64,000 nucleotides of DNA from Polynucleobacter sp. 73C-SIWE (GCF_018882465.1 NZ_JACVOK010000002.1:558001-622000); one strand, 5' to 3'; shown: positions 1 through 10,842, counted from the stretch's first letter. A program made the numbers and translations. The notes: a model not told the origin generated them from the letters alone.

Positions 1-877
1 CAACAGCATCAACGTCGCCTTCTTCAGATAACTTCGCCAATACTTGTTTAGAGATTTCTTTCAGCTTGTCTGAACGTGCACCCTTTTGACGAATCTGATA
101 AGCCTCGCGCAATGGAGCTTCAGCCAATGCAGTGACCTTAGCAATAAACGGCTCATCTTTAGGAGCTGCAGTCCAATCCCACTCTGGCTTACCAGCTTCA
201 CGCACTAAATCATTGATTGCGTTGATCGCAGTTTGCATTTGATCATGGCCATAAACCACGGCACCCAACATCACATCTTCGGATAATTGGTTTGCTTCAG
301 ACTCCACCATCAATACAGCAGCTTGTGTACCAGCAACGATCAAATCCAGTTCACTAGTAGCTTGCTCTGTACGAGTTGGGTTCAAAAGGTATTGGCCATT
401 AGCGTAACCAACACGAGCTGCGCCAACTGGGCCAGCAAAAGGAATGCCTGAAACTGCCAAAGCTGCAGAAGCAGCGATCAAAGCAGGAATATCAGCAGGC
501 ACGTCTGGGTTAATGGACAACACATGCACTACAACCTGAACTTCGTTTAAGAAACCTTCTGGGAACAAAGGACGTAATGGACGGTCAATCAAACGGGAGA
601 TCAAAGTCTCACCTTCTGATGGACGACCTTCACGGCGAAAGAAGCCGCCAGGGATCTTGCCTGCTGCGTAAGTCTTTTCTAAATAATCTACTGTTAATGG
701 GAAAAAGGATTGGCCTGGCTTTGCAGACTTAGAGGCAACTACTGTACCCATTACTACGGTGTCATCAACGTTAACAATAACGGCACCACCAGATTGGCGA
801 GCAATCTCGCCTGTTTCCATTGTTACTTGATGATTACCCCATTGAAAACTCTTTACTGCTTTTTTAAACATAGTCAT
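1..877 (-). CDS. pnp: Polynucleotide phosphorylase, 5' part only (cut by window edge)
   Basis: Phosphorolytic 3'-5' exoribonuclease of the RNA degradosome. The reading frame on the minus strand runs from an ATG at 877 off the left edge, giving about 292 residues: the first RNase PH domain and the start of the all-helical linker domain. It opens [14 protein letters not shown] and contains the [10 protein letters not shown] and [12 protein letters not shown] blocks typical of PNPase. The second RNase PH core, KH and S1 domains lie outside the window. GGAGA sits 8 nt before the chosen ATG; a second in-frame ATG lies two codons later. It follows rpsO on the same strand, the usual rpsO-pnp arrangement, and the 267-nt spacer holds strong hairpins described separately. 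Confidence 0.97.
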   Translation of the reverse strand, partial: MTMFKKAVKSFQWGNHQVTMETGEIARQSGGAVIVNVDDTVVMGTVVASKSAKPGQSFFPLTVDYLEKTYAAGKIPGGFFRREGRPSEGETLISRLIDRPLRPLFPEGFLNEVQVVVHVLSINPDVPADIPALIAASAALAVSGIPFAGPVGAARVGYANGQYLLNPTRTEQATSELDLIVAGTQAAVLMVESEANQLSEDVMLGAVVYGHDQMQTAINAINDLVREAGKPEWDWTAAPKDEPFIAKVTALAEAPLREAYQIRQKGARSDKLKEISKQVLAKLSEEGDVDAV

Positions 878-986
878 TCTGATCTTCTCCAAATTGTTCA
901 CGCAAAACTCACATGAGCATTACGCTTGTCGTGGGATAAAGCAGTGTCACGACAACACTGGAGCGATTTAAGGTCACAAGGGATGC

Positions 987-1031
987 CATTCCAGGGAGAC
1001 TCTGATCGATATTCAGAAACCCATTGGAATG
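987..1031 (-). promoter_or_regulatory. Long stem-loop in the pnp leader (candidate RNase III site)
   Basis: Paired arms are 987-993 with 1025-1031 (CATTCCA/TGGAATG), 994-996 with 1020-1022 (GGG/CCC) and 1001-1005 with 1013-1017 (TCTGA/TCAGA), with small internal loops. It lies 110-154 nt before the pnp start codon. In E. coli a long leader stem-loop cut by RNase III is needed for PNPase autoregulation. The same role here is inferred from position and shape only. Confidence 0.5.
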
Positions 1032-1066
1032 ACACGATCCCCTACACAAATGAACTTGAAGCGCCC

Positions 1067-1128
1067 AAAAAACATGCCATCTGCTTAAGACTGAATCTGG
1101 AAAGAAACAACCCTAAGAAAGATGGCAT
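1067..1128 (-). terminator. Candidate rpsO 3' terminator/attenuator before pnp
   Basis: On the minus strand a 9-bp perfect stem (1120-1128 with 1074-1082, ATGCCATCT/AGATGGCAT) is followed directly by GTTTTTT. The loop of 37 nt is much longer than in a standard intrinsic terminator, so efficiency is uncertain. It could act as partial read-through control between rpsO and pnp, or as a stabilising 3' structure. Confidence 0.35.
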
Positions 1129-1144
1129 TGCATACCGATAAGAA

Positions 1145-1414
1145 TTACTTACGGAGACCTAATTTGTCGATCAATGCGCGATAGCGATCCAAATCTTTGC
1201 CCTTGAGATAATCCAAGAGGCGACGGCGACGTGAAACCATCTTCAACAAACCACGACGGCTGTGATGATCTTTAGCGTTAGCCTTGAAATGGGGGGTTAA
1301 TTCATTGATGCGGGCTGTTAGCAATGAAACTTGAACTTCAGGGCTACCCGTATCGTTTGCGCTGCGCGCGTTTTCTTTGACGATTTCCGCCGTCTTAATA
1401 TCAGCAACTGCCAT
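1145..1414 (-). CDS. rpsO: 30S ribosomal protein S15
   Basis: Small-subunit protein that binds the 16S rRNA central domain and forms the B4 intersubunit bridge. The 89-residue length is the family standard. The sequence shows the S15 core: the D-T-G-S-P-E-V-Q block near residues 20-28, and H-x2-R-R-G-L-x3-V-x-R-R-R-x-L-L-D-Y-L-K in the second half. A clear GGAGC Shine-Dalgarno precedes the ATG. It is first in the rpsO-pnp unit. A promoter candidate lies about 100 nt upstream. Confidence 0.98.
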   Translation of the reverse strand: MAVADIKTAEIVKENARSANDTGSPEVQVSLLTARINELTPHFKANAKDHHSRRGLLKMVSRRRRLLDYLKGKDLDRYRALIDKLGLRK

Positions 1415-1516
1415 TTTTAATGCTCCTTACTTGCGAACACTTGAGCTTTCACCCAATTTGTGTCGTGCGTTATAAACAAAATAAAACAAAAAAGCTTTAT
1501 AAATCAAAGCCATCGA

Positions 1517-1547
1517 ATTGTAGCAGATAGGCCCTATAAAATGCCAA
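1517..1547 (-). promoter_or_regulatory. Candidate sigma-70 promoter of rpsO
   Basis: On the minus strand TTGGCA (1547-1542) and TACAAT (1522-1517) are separated by 19 bp, longer than the 17-bp optimum. The site is about 100 nt before the rpsO start. TACAAT differs from TATAAT at one base. Called by eye. Confidence 0.35.
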
Positions 1548-1630
1548 AAGACCCCCTACTATTGGTATGCTTTAGTAAGTAAAATCTCTCAAATAATAAA
1601 ATTATCTATATAAATCAATAACTTATCATA

Positions 1631-2227
1631 ATGAACCCATATTTACGCTCCCTATTAGCCATAGCAATATTGGGATTTAGTCTTAACCAAGCTGCTTTTG
1701 CGCAATTCTCAAATCCATTTGGCCCAAGCAAAACAGTTGCCCAGCAAAAAGATGACATTCTCAAAAAGAATGACGAAATCCTAAAGCATCTCTACCAGGT
1801 ACAACCAAAGGCAAAAGACCTCATTGATAAATCGATTGGGTATGCCACTTTTAGTAACTTCGGCATGAAAATTTTGATTGCTGGTGGCGGCACAGGCACA
1901 GGCGTAGTGATCAACAAATCATCTAAGAAACCGGTCTACATGGATATGGCAGAGGTGCAGGCAGGTCTTGGCCTGGGCATTAAATCATTTCAAAATATTT
2001 TTATCTTCCAAACCGAATCTGCGCTCAATGACTTTGTAAATTCTGGATGGACTTTTGGTGGACAGGTCACTGCAGCAGCTAAATACGACAAGGATGGCGC
2101 CTCTTATCAAGATGCTTCCGTTGTTGCTCCTGGAGTACTGATGTACCAATTGACAGACACAGGACTTGCCGCTGAAATCACCGGCAAAGGAACCAAATAC
2201 TACAAAGACTCCGACTTAAACAAGTAA
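1631..2227 (+). CDS. Secreted SYLF/YSC84-like lipid-binding protein
   Basis: Predicted exported protein of 198 residues. An N-terminal signal peptide ends near the AFAQ at residue 25. The rest matches the bacterial SYLF (YSC84) pattern: a GYATFSNFG block, a glycine-rich GGGTGTGVV segment, QAGLGLGIKS, a phenylalanine-rich FIFQTESALNDF block, and a W-x-FGGQ segment. Bacterial members are usually annotated as lipid-binding SYLF domain proteins; the exact role is unknown. It stands alone, divergent from rpsO and convergent with leuA, and its stop codon abuts the leuA terminator. No clear Shine-Dalgarno precedes the ATG. Confidence 0.75.
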   Translation: MNPYLRSLLAIAILGFSLNQAAFAQFSNPFGPSKTVAQQKDDILKKNDEILKHLYQVQPKAKDLIDKSIGYATFSNFGMKILIAGGGTGTGVVINKSSKKPVYMDMAEVQAGLGLGIKSFQNIFIFQTESALNDFVNSGWTFGGQVTAAAKYDKDGASYQDASVVAPGVLMYQLTDTGLAAEITGKGTKYYKDSDLNK

Positions 2228-2249
2228 AAATCTTTGTAGCGCCTACAAA
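2224..2249 (-). terminator. Intrinsic terminator of leuA
   Basis: Perfect 7-bp stem TTTGTAG/CTACAAA (2233-2239 with 2243-2249) with a 3-nt loop. On the minus strand it is followed by GATTTTT. It lies 17 nt past the leuA stop codon and overlaps the end of the convergent SYLF gene. Confidence 0.65.
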
Positions 2250-2265
2250 AAACTGAAGGTGTCAC

Positions 2266-3813
2266 TTAGGGGGTCATCTGGGCGTTGAGCTTTGCCTGAC
2301 TTGGATCATGCAATTTGTTCAAGGCCGATAAATACGCCTTGGCAGAGGCAGCAATAATATCTGGATCAGTGCCAACGCCATTCACAATCCGACCGCCCTT
2401 AGCTAATCGCACAGTCACTTCACCCTGTGATTGAGTCCCTGAAGTAATGGCATTTACTGAATACAGTAATTGCTCTGCCCCGCTCTTAGCAATTTCTTCA
2501 ATCGCATTCAAGCTAGCATCGACCGGGCCATTACCTTCAGCCTCAGAACTTACTTCCTTCTCGCCCATACGGAAGGTAACGCGTGATTTAGGACGCTCGC
2601 CCGTTTCAGAATGCTGACTCAAAGAGATAAAGTGATAATGCTCACCTTCCTCTGCAGCAGCAGAATCTGACATGATGGCAATGATGTCTTCATCAAAGAT
2701 TTCTGCTTTTTGATCAGCCAAAGCTTTAAATCTTGCAAAAGCCTCATTTAAATCTGCTTCGGCTTCAACAGTAATGCCCAATTCTTGCAAACGCTGTTTA
2801 AACGCATTGCGGCCAGATAATTTACCCAAAACGATCTTATTAGTAGACCAGCCCACATCTTCAGCACGCATGATTTCATAAGTTTCGCGGTTCTTCAAAA
2901 TACCGTCTTGATGAATTCCTGATGCATGAGCAAAAGCATTTGCACCTACTACTGCTTTATTGGGCTGCACTACAAAGCCAGTGATTTGAGAGACCAACTT
3001 CGATGCTGGAACAATTTGGCTGGCATCGATGCCGCACACCATATCAAAATAATCTTTACGAGTACGCAAAGACATCACAATTTCTTCTAATGCAGTATTA
3101 CCGGCACGTTCGCCCAAGCCGTTAATGGTGCACTCAATCTGGCGAGCTCCACCAATCTTCACGCCGGCCAAAGAATTGGCAACGGCCATACCTAAGTCGT
3201 TATGGCAATGCACAGACCAAACGGCCTTATCTGAATTCGGTACCCGTGTACGCAAAGCTTTAATGAATTCACCATACAACTCAGGAGTCGCATAACCTAC
3301 GGTATCGGGAATATTGATAGTAGTGGCGCCTTCTTTAATCACTGCCTCAACTACTCTAGATAAGAAATCGATTTCTGAGCGATAGCCATCCTCTGCTGAG
3401 AACTCAATATCTTCGGCTAAGTTTCTAGCAAAGCGAATCGAACGTTTAGCTTGCTCTAAAACTTCTTCTGGAGACATGCGCAATTTGACAGCCATATGCA
3501 AAGGGCTTGTCGCCAAGAATGCATGAATGCGTTTTGCTTTGGCGGCTTTTAAGGCATCTGAGGCACGTGTAATGTCTTTGTCATTTGCTCTAGCCAATGA
3601 ACACACAATAGAGTCTTTAACCGCAGCAGCCACTGCTGAGATTGCCTGAAAGTCACCCTCAGAGCTCGCGGCAAAGCCTGCTTCGATCACATCGACTTTG
3701 AGACGCTCCAATTGACGAGCAATACGGACTTTTTCATCCTTGGTCATGGAAGCACCAGGGGATTGCTCGCCGTCACGCAAGGTGGTGTCAAAAATGATTA
3801 CTTTATCGCTCAT
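2266..3813 (-). CDS. leuA: 2-isopropylmalate synthase
   Basis: First committed step of leucine synthesis: acetyl-CoA plus 2-oxoisovalerate to 2-isopropylmalate. The 515 residues hold an N-terminal TIM-barrel catalytic domain ([12 protein letters not shown] near residues 9-20; metal-binding HCH near residues 202-204; GLGERAGN) and a C-terminal LeuA regulatory domain from about residue 390 that normally binds leucine for feedback inhibition. I start at the ATG at 3813, which has GGAG 7 nt upstream; an in-frame GTG one codon earlier would leave only 4 nt. It lies downstream of pssA behind a leucine-rich leader and attenuator, so expression is probably controlled both by attenuation and by feedback. 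Confidence 0.96.
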   Translation of the reverse strand: MSDKVIIFDTTLRDGEQSPGASMTKDEKVRIARQLERLKVDVIEAGFAASSEGDFQAISAVAAAVKDSIVCSLARANDKDITRASDALKAAKAKRIHAFLATSPLHMAVKLRMSPEEVLEQAKRSIRFARNLAEDIEFSAEDGYRSEIDFLSRVVEAVIKEGATTINIPDTVGYATPELYGEFIKALRTRVPNSDKAVWSVHCHNDLGMAVANSLAGVKIGGARQIECTINGLGERAGNTALEEIVMSLRTRKDYFDMVCGIDASQIVPASKLVSQITGFVVQPNKAVVGANAFAHASGIHQDGILKNRETYEIMRAEDVGWSTNKIVLGKLSGRNAFKQRLQELGITVEAEADLNEAFARFKALADQKAEIFDEDIIAIMSDSAAAEEGEHYHFISLSQHSETGERPKSRVTFRMGEKEVSSEAEGNGPVDASLNAIEEIAKSGAEQLLYSVNAITSGTQSQGEVTVRLAKGGRIVNGVGTDPDIIAASAKAYLSALNKLHDPSQAKLNAQMTP

Positions 3814-3864
3814 CACTACTCTCCGGTTTTGAACTCTTTATTAACAATGACTCAATTTGAAGCT

Positions 3865-3895
3865 TAAAAACAAAAACCCCAGCAATTAGCTGGGG
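3865..3895 (-). terminator. leu attenuator terminator
   Basis: On the minus strand the stem CCCCAGC/GCTGGGG (3889-3895 with 3877-3883) has a 5-nt loop and is followed by TTTTTGTTTTT. It lies between the leucine-rich leader peptide and leuA, so it must be bypassed for leuA expression from the upstream promoter. Its 5' arm, extended to GCCCCAGC (3889-3896), can instead pair with GCTTGGGGC at 3950-3958 inside the leader reading frame, with one bulged T, forming an antiterminator. Confidence 0.8.
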
Positions 3896-3936
3896 CTGGT
3901 ATGTGGTGGTTAATGAATTATTTTGATCTCATCAAC

Positions 3937-4011
3937 TCAGGCCTTACCCGCCCCAAGCTTTAGGCTTAGTGCTAGTAGAAGGAGGTTGTTTAAAGACAAA
4001 TTCATCAACAT
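3937..4011 (-). CDS. leuL: Leucine-rich leader peptide of the leuA attenuator
   Basis: A 24-codon frame beginning MLMNLSLNN, then four Leu codons in a row (CTC CTT CTA CTA, codons 10-13), with ten Leu codons in all. It ends TGA 42 nt before the attenuator stem. This is the design of a ribosome-mediated attenuator. When charged tRNA-Leu is scarce the ribosome stalls at codons 10-13 and leaves GCTTGGGGC (codons 18-21) free to pair with the terminator arm. When leucine is plentiful the ribosome covers that segment and the terminator forms. No Shine-Dalgarno is visible; a TATATT box 5 nt before the first ATG would allow a leaderless or near-leaderless start. An ATG at codon 3 is an alternative start. 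Confidence 0.8.
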   Translation of the reverse strand: MLMNLSLNNLLLLALSLKLGAGKA

Positions 4012-4039
4012 GGATTAAATATACCCGAAAATTCTAAAA

Positions 4040-4900
4040 TTAGCTAAAACGCTTACCGCTCAGCCGTTCCCATGCCCAAATGACATAGCCAGATATGGAA
4101 TACACCACAAATACACCAAACAAGGTCAAAGGCGGATTGGAGGAAATCAAAACGAATGTCAGAATCATGATGACCATCACGCCAAAAGGGACGCGATAGC
4201 GCACATCAAGGGCTTTACCACTATAAAAACGGGCATTTGAGACCATGGTCAAGCCGGCGTAAACGGCAATAAAGAAGGTTACCCACGGAATTAAGGTATC
4301 GCGCACAGGAATCTTATTGTCATCAGCCAACCAAATAAATCCTGCCATCAGCGCACCAGCCGCTGGGCTTGGCAAACCTTGGAAGAACTTCTTATCAACA
4401 ACACCAGTGTTCACATTAAAACGGGCTAAGCGCAAAGCAGCGCCAGCACAATAGGTAAAGGCAGCTAACCAGCCCCACTTACCTAAATCCTTTAAAGCCC
4501 ACTCGTATGCAACTAGTGCAGGAGCAACCCCAAATGAAACCATATCAGCGAGAGAATCATATTGTTCACCAAAAGCACTTTGCGTATTTGTCATACGAGC
4601 AACACGTCCATCCATACCGTCTAACACCAGGGAGGCAAAAATAGCGATTGCTGCCATTTCAAACTGGTGATTCATCGCATTGACAATGGCAAAGAAGCCA
4701 CAAAATAAAGCTGCTGTAGTAAATGCGTTGGGAAGTAAATAAATTCCCTTGCTGCGTAAGCGTGGTTTTTGAGGATGTAGCTCTTCTACCTCGAAATCAA
4801 GACCATCATCTAATTCTTCAGCCCACTGCTCATCTGCACCCGTTCGTTTATGCGAAAGGCGACTGCGATCAATGCGGCCACGACGGCGAAATGTAGTCAA
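4040..4900 (-). CDS. pssA: CDP-diacylglycerol--serine O-phosphatidyltransferase
   Basis: Membrane enzyme making phosphatidylserine from CDP-diacylglycerol and serine. The CDP-alcohol phosphotransferase signature D-G-x2-A-R-x8-G-x3-D-x3-D is complete at residues 97-119. Several hydrophobic segments follow, to about residue 275. The N-terminal 50 residues are charged and poorly conserved in character, as in other Burkholderiales members. It starts 25 nt after psd, so the two successive steps to phosphatidylethanolamine are probably cotranscribed. It is followed by the leu attenuator region. Confidence 0.95.
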   Translation of the reverse strand: MTTFRRRGRIDRSRLSHKRTGADEQWAEELDDGLDFEVEELHPQKPRLRSKGIYLLPNAFTTAALFCGFFAIVNAMNHQFEMAAIAIFASLVLDGMDGRVARMTNTQSAFGEQYDSLADMVSFGVAPALVAYEWALKDLGKWGWLAAFTYCAGAALRLARFNVNTGVVDKKFFQGLPSPAAGALMAGFIWLADDNKIPVRDTLIPWVTFFIAVYAGLTMVSNARFYSGKALDVRYRVPFGVMVIMILTFVLISSNPPLTLFGVFVVYSISGYVIWAWERLSGKRFS

Positions 4901-4925
4901 AGAAAGTCCCAGTATTGAGTTGTAA

Positions 4926-5573
4926 TTAATCTAGACCTGGCATACGGGCTAATGCTGTATTTGTAGCAAACACTTTATCACCAACACTAACCAATGGCTC
5001 AGCTGTGAGGGGTAAATAAATATCAACCCTAGAACCAAAGCGGATAAAACCATAACGCTCACCCGCTTTGAGGCGATCGCCTACATGGGTATAGCAAAGA
5101 ATTCTACGTGCAATCAAGCCTGCAACCTGGACCAAGGTCACCATCTGACCATTGGCATCAATAACAACGGCATTGCGCTCATTCTCAGTAGATGCTTTAT
5201 CTAAGTCCGCATTAACAAACTTGCCTGGGAAATATTGAATCTCTTTTACCATGCCATTGACGGCACTACGATTGGAATGCACATTAAAAACGTTCATGAA
5301 AACACTAATCTTCAGCGCCTCACGGCCAGCATATGGATCATTGGCTTTTTCAACGACAACAATCCGACCATCTGCTGGAGATAACACCAAATCACGACCT
5401 AAAGCAGGAATGCGCAGTGGATCGCGGAAAAACTGCAGAACAAAAATAAAAATGATCCAGAGTGGCCATGACCATACGATGCCGCCTAGAAAGTGGACCA
5501 ATAAAGTCAAAGCCCCCACTAGTGCTAAATACGGCCAACCTTCTTTTGCAATAATGGGGTGCGGATACATCAT
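4926..5573 (-). CDS. psd: Phosphatidylserine decarboxylase, short proenzyme type
   Basis: Decarboxylates phosphatidylserine to phosphatidylethanolamine. The 215-residue length is that of the short PSD-A class. The self-cleavage site that yields the pyruvoyl cofactor is Gly180-Ser181 in the segment [11 protein letters not shown]. Two hydrophobic stretches at residues 17-48 anchor it in the membrane. LSPADGR and FNVHSNRS blocks are present. Two adjacent ATGs open the frame; the upstream Shine-Dalgarno is weak. It lies 42 nt after ilvC and just before pssA. Confidence 0.95.
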   Translation of the reverse strand: MMYPHPIIAKEGWPYLALVGALTLLVHFLGGIVWSWPLWIIFIFVLQFFRDPLRIPALGRDLVLSPADGRIVVVEKANDPYAGREALKISVFMNVFNVHSNRSAVNGMVKEIQYFPGKFVNADLDKASTENERNAVVIDANGQMVTLVQVAGLIARRILCYTHVGDRLKAGERYGFIRFGSRVDIYLPLTAEPLVSVGDKVFATNTALARMPGLD

Positions 5574-5615
5574 CGTTGTTCTGAGCCTTTTGTTGAACTA
5601 CTTTTGTTTTACTTC

Positions 5616-7175
<1,560 letters not shown>

Positions 7176-7176
<1 letters not shown>

Positions 7177-8963
7177 TAAAGATCCTCACTACCCAAAAGC
7201 ATTTCAGTAATTCCCTTGCCCGCTTGAACCATAGGCCAAACGTTTTCTTCTGGGTCAGTTTGGAAATCCATAAACACGGTACGATCTTTTAGACGAATTG
7301 CTTCCTTGAGCGCGCCCTCAACATCTGACTTCTTCTCAATGCGCATACCAACGTGACCAAAGGCTTCTGCTAACTTCACAAAGTCAGGCAAAGAATCCAT
7401 GTATGAACTGGAGTAGCGCTTGTTATAGGTAAGCTCCTGCCATTGACGAACCATACCTAAGTAACGGTTATTCAATGAAACGATCTTCACTGGAGTGTTG
7501 TATTGCTTGCAGGTAGAGAGCTCCTGAATACACATCTGAATCGAGCCTTCACCCGTAATCGCAAACACATCCTTATCCGGGAATGCTTTCTTGATACCCA
7601 TCGCGTAAGGCAAGCCTACGCCCATGGTGCCAAGACCACCAGAGTTAATCCAACGACGTGGCTGGTCAAACTTATAGTACTGAGCAGCCCACATTTGATG
7701 TTGACCTACGTCAGAGGTGATGAAAGCATCACCACCAGTCAGTTCCCATAACTTCTGAACAACATACTGTGGCTTCACAATCTGAGAAGCTTCGTCGTAT
7801 TTCAAGCAATCTTTTTTACGCCACTCATTGATCTGATCCCACCATGCGGCAACTTTCTCACCGTTTTTACGAGGTCCAGAAGCTTTAAGTTGCGCAGTCA
7901 TCTCGACCAATACTTCTTTGAGATTGCCAACAATCGGAACATCCACCTTCACGCGTTTAGAAATCACGGAAGGATCGATATCGATATGAATGATTTTGCG
8001 TGGATGACTTGCAAAGTGCTGTGTATTACCAATCACGCGGTCATCGAAACGCGCACCAATTGCAATCAACACATCACTGTGCTGCATAGCCATATTGGCT
8101 TCATAGGTGCCATGCATACCAAGCATGCCTACAAACTGTGGGCTAGTACCTGGGAAGCCACCAAGACCCATCAAAGTATTGGTCACTGGATAACCCAAAA
8201 GCTCAGCAAACTCTTTGAGCTCAGGCGCTGCGTCTGCCAGAATAATGCCGCCACCAGTGTAAATATATGGACGCTCTGCTTCCTGTAGCAAGGCAATTGC
8301 CTTACGAATCTGGCCGCTATGTCCCTTCACTACTGGATTGTAAGAACGCATCTCCAGAGTTTCTGGATACACAAATGGTCCCTTAGTTGCTGATACATCC
8401 TTAGGGATGTCGATCAACACTGGTCCGGGACGACCTGTCTGTGCAATGTGAAAGGCTTTCTTCAATACCAAAGGAAGATCTTTAACATCCTTTACCAAGA
8501 AGTTATGTTTCACAATTGGGCGAGTAATACCGACGGTATCGGCTTCTTGGAAAGCATCTTCGCCAATTGCATAAGTTGGCACGTTGCCGCTAATGATCAC
8601 CATTGGGATCGAGTCGGTATACGCCGTCGCAATTCCGGTAACCGCATTGGTCACACCAGGACCTGAGGTTACCAATGCAACGCCAACCTTACCGGTTGCA
8701 CGTGCGTAACCATCGGCTGCATGCACGGCTGCTTGTTCATGACGAACAAGAATGTGTTCAAACTTATCTTGTTTAAAAATTTCATCGTAGATAAAGAGAA
8801 CAGAACCGCCTGGGTAACCCCAAACGTATTCAACTCCTTCTTTGTGCAAAGCTTGCACGAGCATCTCAGCACCAATCATTTCTGGAGGTGCGGCTACGAT
8901 ATTTTGATTTGCTGAGTCTTTGTTAGCTTTAGTAGCTAAAAATTCGGCGCTGCTTGTATTCAT
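7176..8963 (-). CDS. ilvB: Acetolactate synthase large catalytic subunit
   Basis: Thiamine diphosphate enzyme condensing two pyruvates, or pyruvate and 2-oxobutyrate. The 595 residues show the three domains of the family: an N-terminal pyrimidine-binding domain with the catalytic Glu76 in VRHEQAAVHAADGYAR, a central FAD-binding domain, and a C-terminal domain with the ThDP motif beginning GEGS. The first 28 residues are a variable extension. It opens ilvB-ilvH-ilvC. A short stem lies just before its Shine-Dalgarno (AAAGGA). No leader peptide rich in branched-chain codons is visible upstream, unlike leuA. Confidence 0.97.
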
Positions 8964-8979
8964 TTTCTTTCGTCCTTTG

Positions 8980-8999
8980 CAATTTTCGGCAAAAAATTG
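8980..8999 (-). promoter_or_regulatory. Short stem-loop before the ilvB ribosome binding site
   Basis: CAATTTT (8980-8986) pairs with AAAATTG (8993-8999) around a 6-nt loop; the ilvB Shine-Dalgarno AAAGGA begins directly after it on the minus strand. It has no T tract, so it is not a terminator. Function unknown. Confidence 0.3.
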
Positions 9000-9096
9000 T
9001 TTGGTCTGCTCTATCTCTTGCTTGTGGCCCGAGTTCGAACGGCGCTGCTACCGGAAAAACCACTTCTTGAATGAGAATCTAGGTAGTAAGCCTTAT

Positions 9097-9126
9097 ATTC
9101 TATAGCAATCCCCTAAAATAGCCCAA
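9097..9126 (-). promoter_or_regulatory. Weak candidate promoter of ilvB
   Basis: On the minus strand TTGGGC (9126-9121) and TAGAAT (9102-9097) are 18 bp apart, about 130 nt before the ilvB start. The -10 matches at five of six bases and the -35 at three of six. Called by eye; the region is shared with the divergent sigma-factor gene. Confidence 0.25.
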
Positions 9127-9155
9127 TTCTTACCGATTCAGGTCTAATCCATTGC

Positions 9156-9725
9156 ATGGCATCAGCCCAAGAACTATCCGACTTTCTGAGCAGTGTCGAG
9201 CAGCGTGCTTTTAAGCAAGCCGTATATGCCGTGCGTGATGATGACGCCGCCATGGACATTATTCAGGACGCCATGATCAAATTGGCTGAAAAATACGGTG
9301 ATCGCCCAGCTGCCGAGCTTCCCCTGGTATTCACGAGAATTCTGCAAAACCGGATCCACGACTGGTTTAGGCGCCAAAAGGTCAGAAATACCTGGGTAAC
9401 CCTGTTTTCCAACATGGGTAAGAAAACCGATGAAAACGATGATTTTGACCCTTTAGAGTCACTTTCAGCCCCAGATGACAGTGAAATTCACCAAGATGGG
9501 GCTCAAAAACTCGAACAGAGTCAGCTTTTACAGGCTTTGGAGTCAGAAATTGCTAAATTACCTGTACGTCAACGAGAAGCCTTCCTGATGCGTTATTGGG
9601 ATGAGCTAAGTATTACTGAAACCGCTAAAGCAATGAGTTGCAGTGAAGGAAGTGTCAAAACCCATTGTTCTAGAGCCACCCAGACCCTAGCTAAAGCATT
9701 GAAATTAAAAGGAATTACGCTGTGA
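9156..9725 (+). CDS. RNA polymerase sigma factor, ECF/RpoE type
   Basis: Alternative sigma factor of 189 residues. Sigma region 2 spans about residues 15-80 (AAMDIIQDAMIKLAEKY then NRIHDWFRRQKVRN) and region 4 spans about 125-182 (LPVRQREAFLMRYW then a helix-turn-helix ending EGSVKTHCSRA). An acidic linker (residues 90-120) separates them. It overlaps the next gene by 4 nt (GTGA). In Burkholderiales the same trio (RpoE-like sigma, DUF3619, DUF3106) recurs. The downstream membrane protein is placed where an anti-sigma factor would be, but it has no recognised zinc motif. Confidence 0.85.
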   Translation: MASAQELSDFLSSVEQRAFKQAVYAVRDDDAAMDIIQDAMIKLAEKYGDRPAAELPLVFTRILQNRIHDWFRRQKVRNTWVTLFSNMGKKTDENDDFDPLESLSAPDDSEIHQDGAQKLEQSQLLQALESEIAKLPVRQREAFLMRYWDELSITETAKAMSCSEGSVKTHCSRATQTLAKALKLKGITL

Positions 9726-10183
9726 AACACTTTGATGACCAACTGACCGAGACCCAAGCAGACCAATTTGGCCGTGCTAGTGCCGCCCTGCTTAGCCAAG
9801 GTGCCCACAGTCTGCCTGCTGGTATTAAAGACCGCCTCCATGCAGCGCGTATGAAAGCCCTCTCTGTTAGAAAAACAGAAAAAGTTTTTGCTAATAAACC
9901 CGTATTTGCAGGCGCCGCCGGTAACTGGAGCTCTGGATCAAATGGTATGTGGGATATGTTTGGCTGGATAGCGCCCCTCGCGGTACTAGTATTTGGATTA
10001 ATCGGTATTGCTCACTGGCAAAATGATTCTCGTATCAACGATATTGCCGAAGTGGATGCGGCGCTACTGTCTGATGATGTCCCACCTGATGCTTATGCTG
10101 ACAATGGCTTCTTAGCCTTCCTGAAAAATGGTCCTCTATCTGATTCTGGTGATTCCGCTACAGACTCAGTTCAAAGCAAATAA
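9722..10183 (+). CDS. DUF3619 membrane protein, possible anti-sigma partner
   Basis: 153 residues, GTG start overlapping the sigma gene stop. It has a soluble basic N-terminal half (residues 1-70), one hydrophobic segment at about 81-100 (GWIAPLAVLVFGLIGIAHW) and a short acidic tail. This matches the DUF3619 pattern found after RpoE-like sigma genes in Burkholderiales. A cytoplasmic-head, single-TM layout suits a membrane anti-sigma factor. That role is inferred from position; no biochemical motif is visible. Confidence 0.65.
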   Translation: MKHFDDQLTETQADQFGRASAALLSQGAHSLPAGIKDRLHAARMKALSVRKTEKVFANKPVFAGAAGNWSSGSNGMWDMFGWIAPLAVLVFGLIGIAHWQNDSRINDIAEVDAALLSDDVPPDAYADNGFLAFLKNGPLSDSGDSATDSVQSK

Positions 10184-10197
10184 TTCAGCACCTTTCG

Positions 10198-10815
10198 ATG
10201 TTACGGACACCGAAGTCTTTTATTGCTAGCGCTTATGCAGCGCTAGTGATCTGCTCGCTTGGTATTCATACATCGACCGTTCTTGCACAAGCAACGCCAA
10301 GCGCTGCTCACGGAAAAGCTCCAGCCATTCCAGAAAAGAAACCAGATGGAACATGGGAAGGTCTCAAACCCGCACAACGGCAGATTCTAGCTCCCTTGGA
10401 AAGTGATTGGGATTACATGCTTCCCGATAGTCGTAAAAAATGGATCCAAGTAGCCAATATCTATCCAAAAATGAGCCCACAAGATCAGCAACGCTTGCAA
10501 TCTCGCATGGCAAGCTGGTCAAACCTTTCTCAGAAAGAGCGTCGTATTGCGCGTGAGAACTATTTGAGCAGCCTCAAGTTTCCTGCTGAGAAAAAAGCTG
10601 AGGCTTGGACGGCTTATCAAAAGCTCAGTGATGAGCAAAAGAAAAAATTGGCTGAAACTCAGACCAAGAAAAAGCCAAATGCCATCAATGCGCCTACACT
10701 ACAGCAGCACGCCATTAACCCAAATACCACTCCGGCTCCACCAGCTCCAAATCCAAGAAGCCTCCCGGCCGAACCTGCTGGCTCAGCCCCTGAGAGCAGC
10801 GCACCCAACAACTAG
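10198..10815 (+). CDS. DUF3106 exported protein
   Basis: 205 residues with a signal peptide ending near VLAQA (residue 32). The central part (residues 50-155) is rich in W, L and K and carries the repeated P-x2-R-x-W and L-S-x-E/D-x-K/R phrases typical of DUF3106. The C-terminal 45 residues are a low-complexity Pro/Ala/Asn tail. It follows the DUF3619 gene by 14 nt and is probably in the sigma-factor operon. The fold has some resemblance to Spy/CpxP-like periplasmic stress proteins, which would fit an envelope-stress sigma; this is inference only. Confidence 0.6.
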   Translation: MLRTPKSFIASAYAALVICSLGIHTSTVLAQATPSAAHGKAPAIPEKKPDGTWEGLKPAQRQILAPLESDWDYMLPDSRKKWIQVANIYPKMSPQDQQRLQSRMASWSNLSQKERRIARENYLSSLKFPAEKKAEAWTAYQKLSDEQKKKLAETQTKKKPNAINAPTLQQHAINPNTTPAPPAPNPRSLPAEPAGSAPESSAPNN

Positions 10816-10842
10816 TATTTTGATGACACTCAAAGCGGTTTT

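Noticed and set aside
926..1141. Open frame of 71 codons on the plus strand in the rpsO-pnp spacer
   Set aside because: It lies opposite the structured leader of pnp, has no Shine-Dalgarno and no protein-like conservation visible.
3814..3816. GTG one codon upstream as start of leuA
   Set aside because: Only 4 nt from GGAG; the ATG at 3813 has better spacing.
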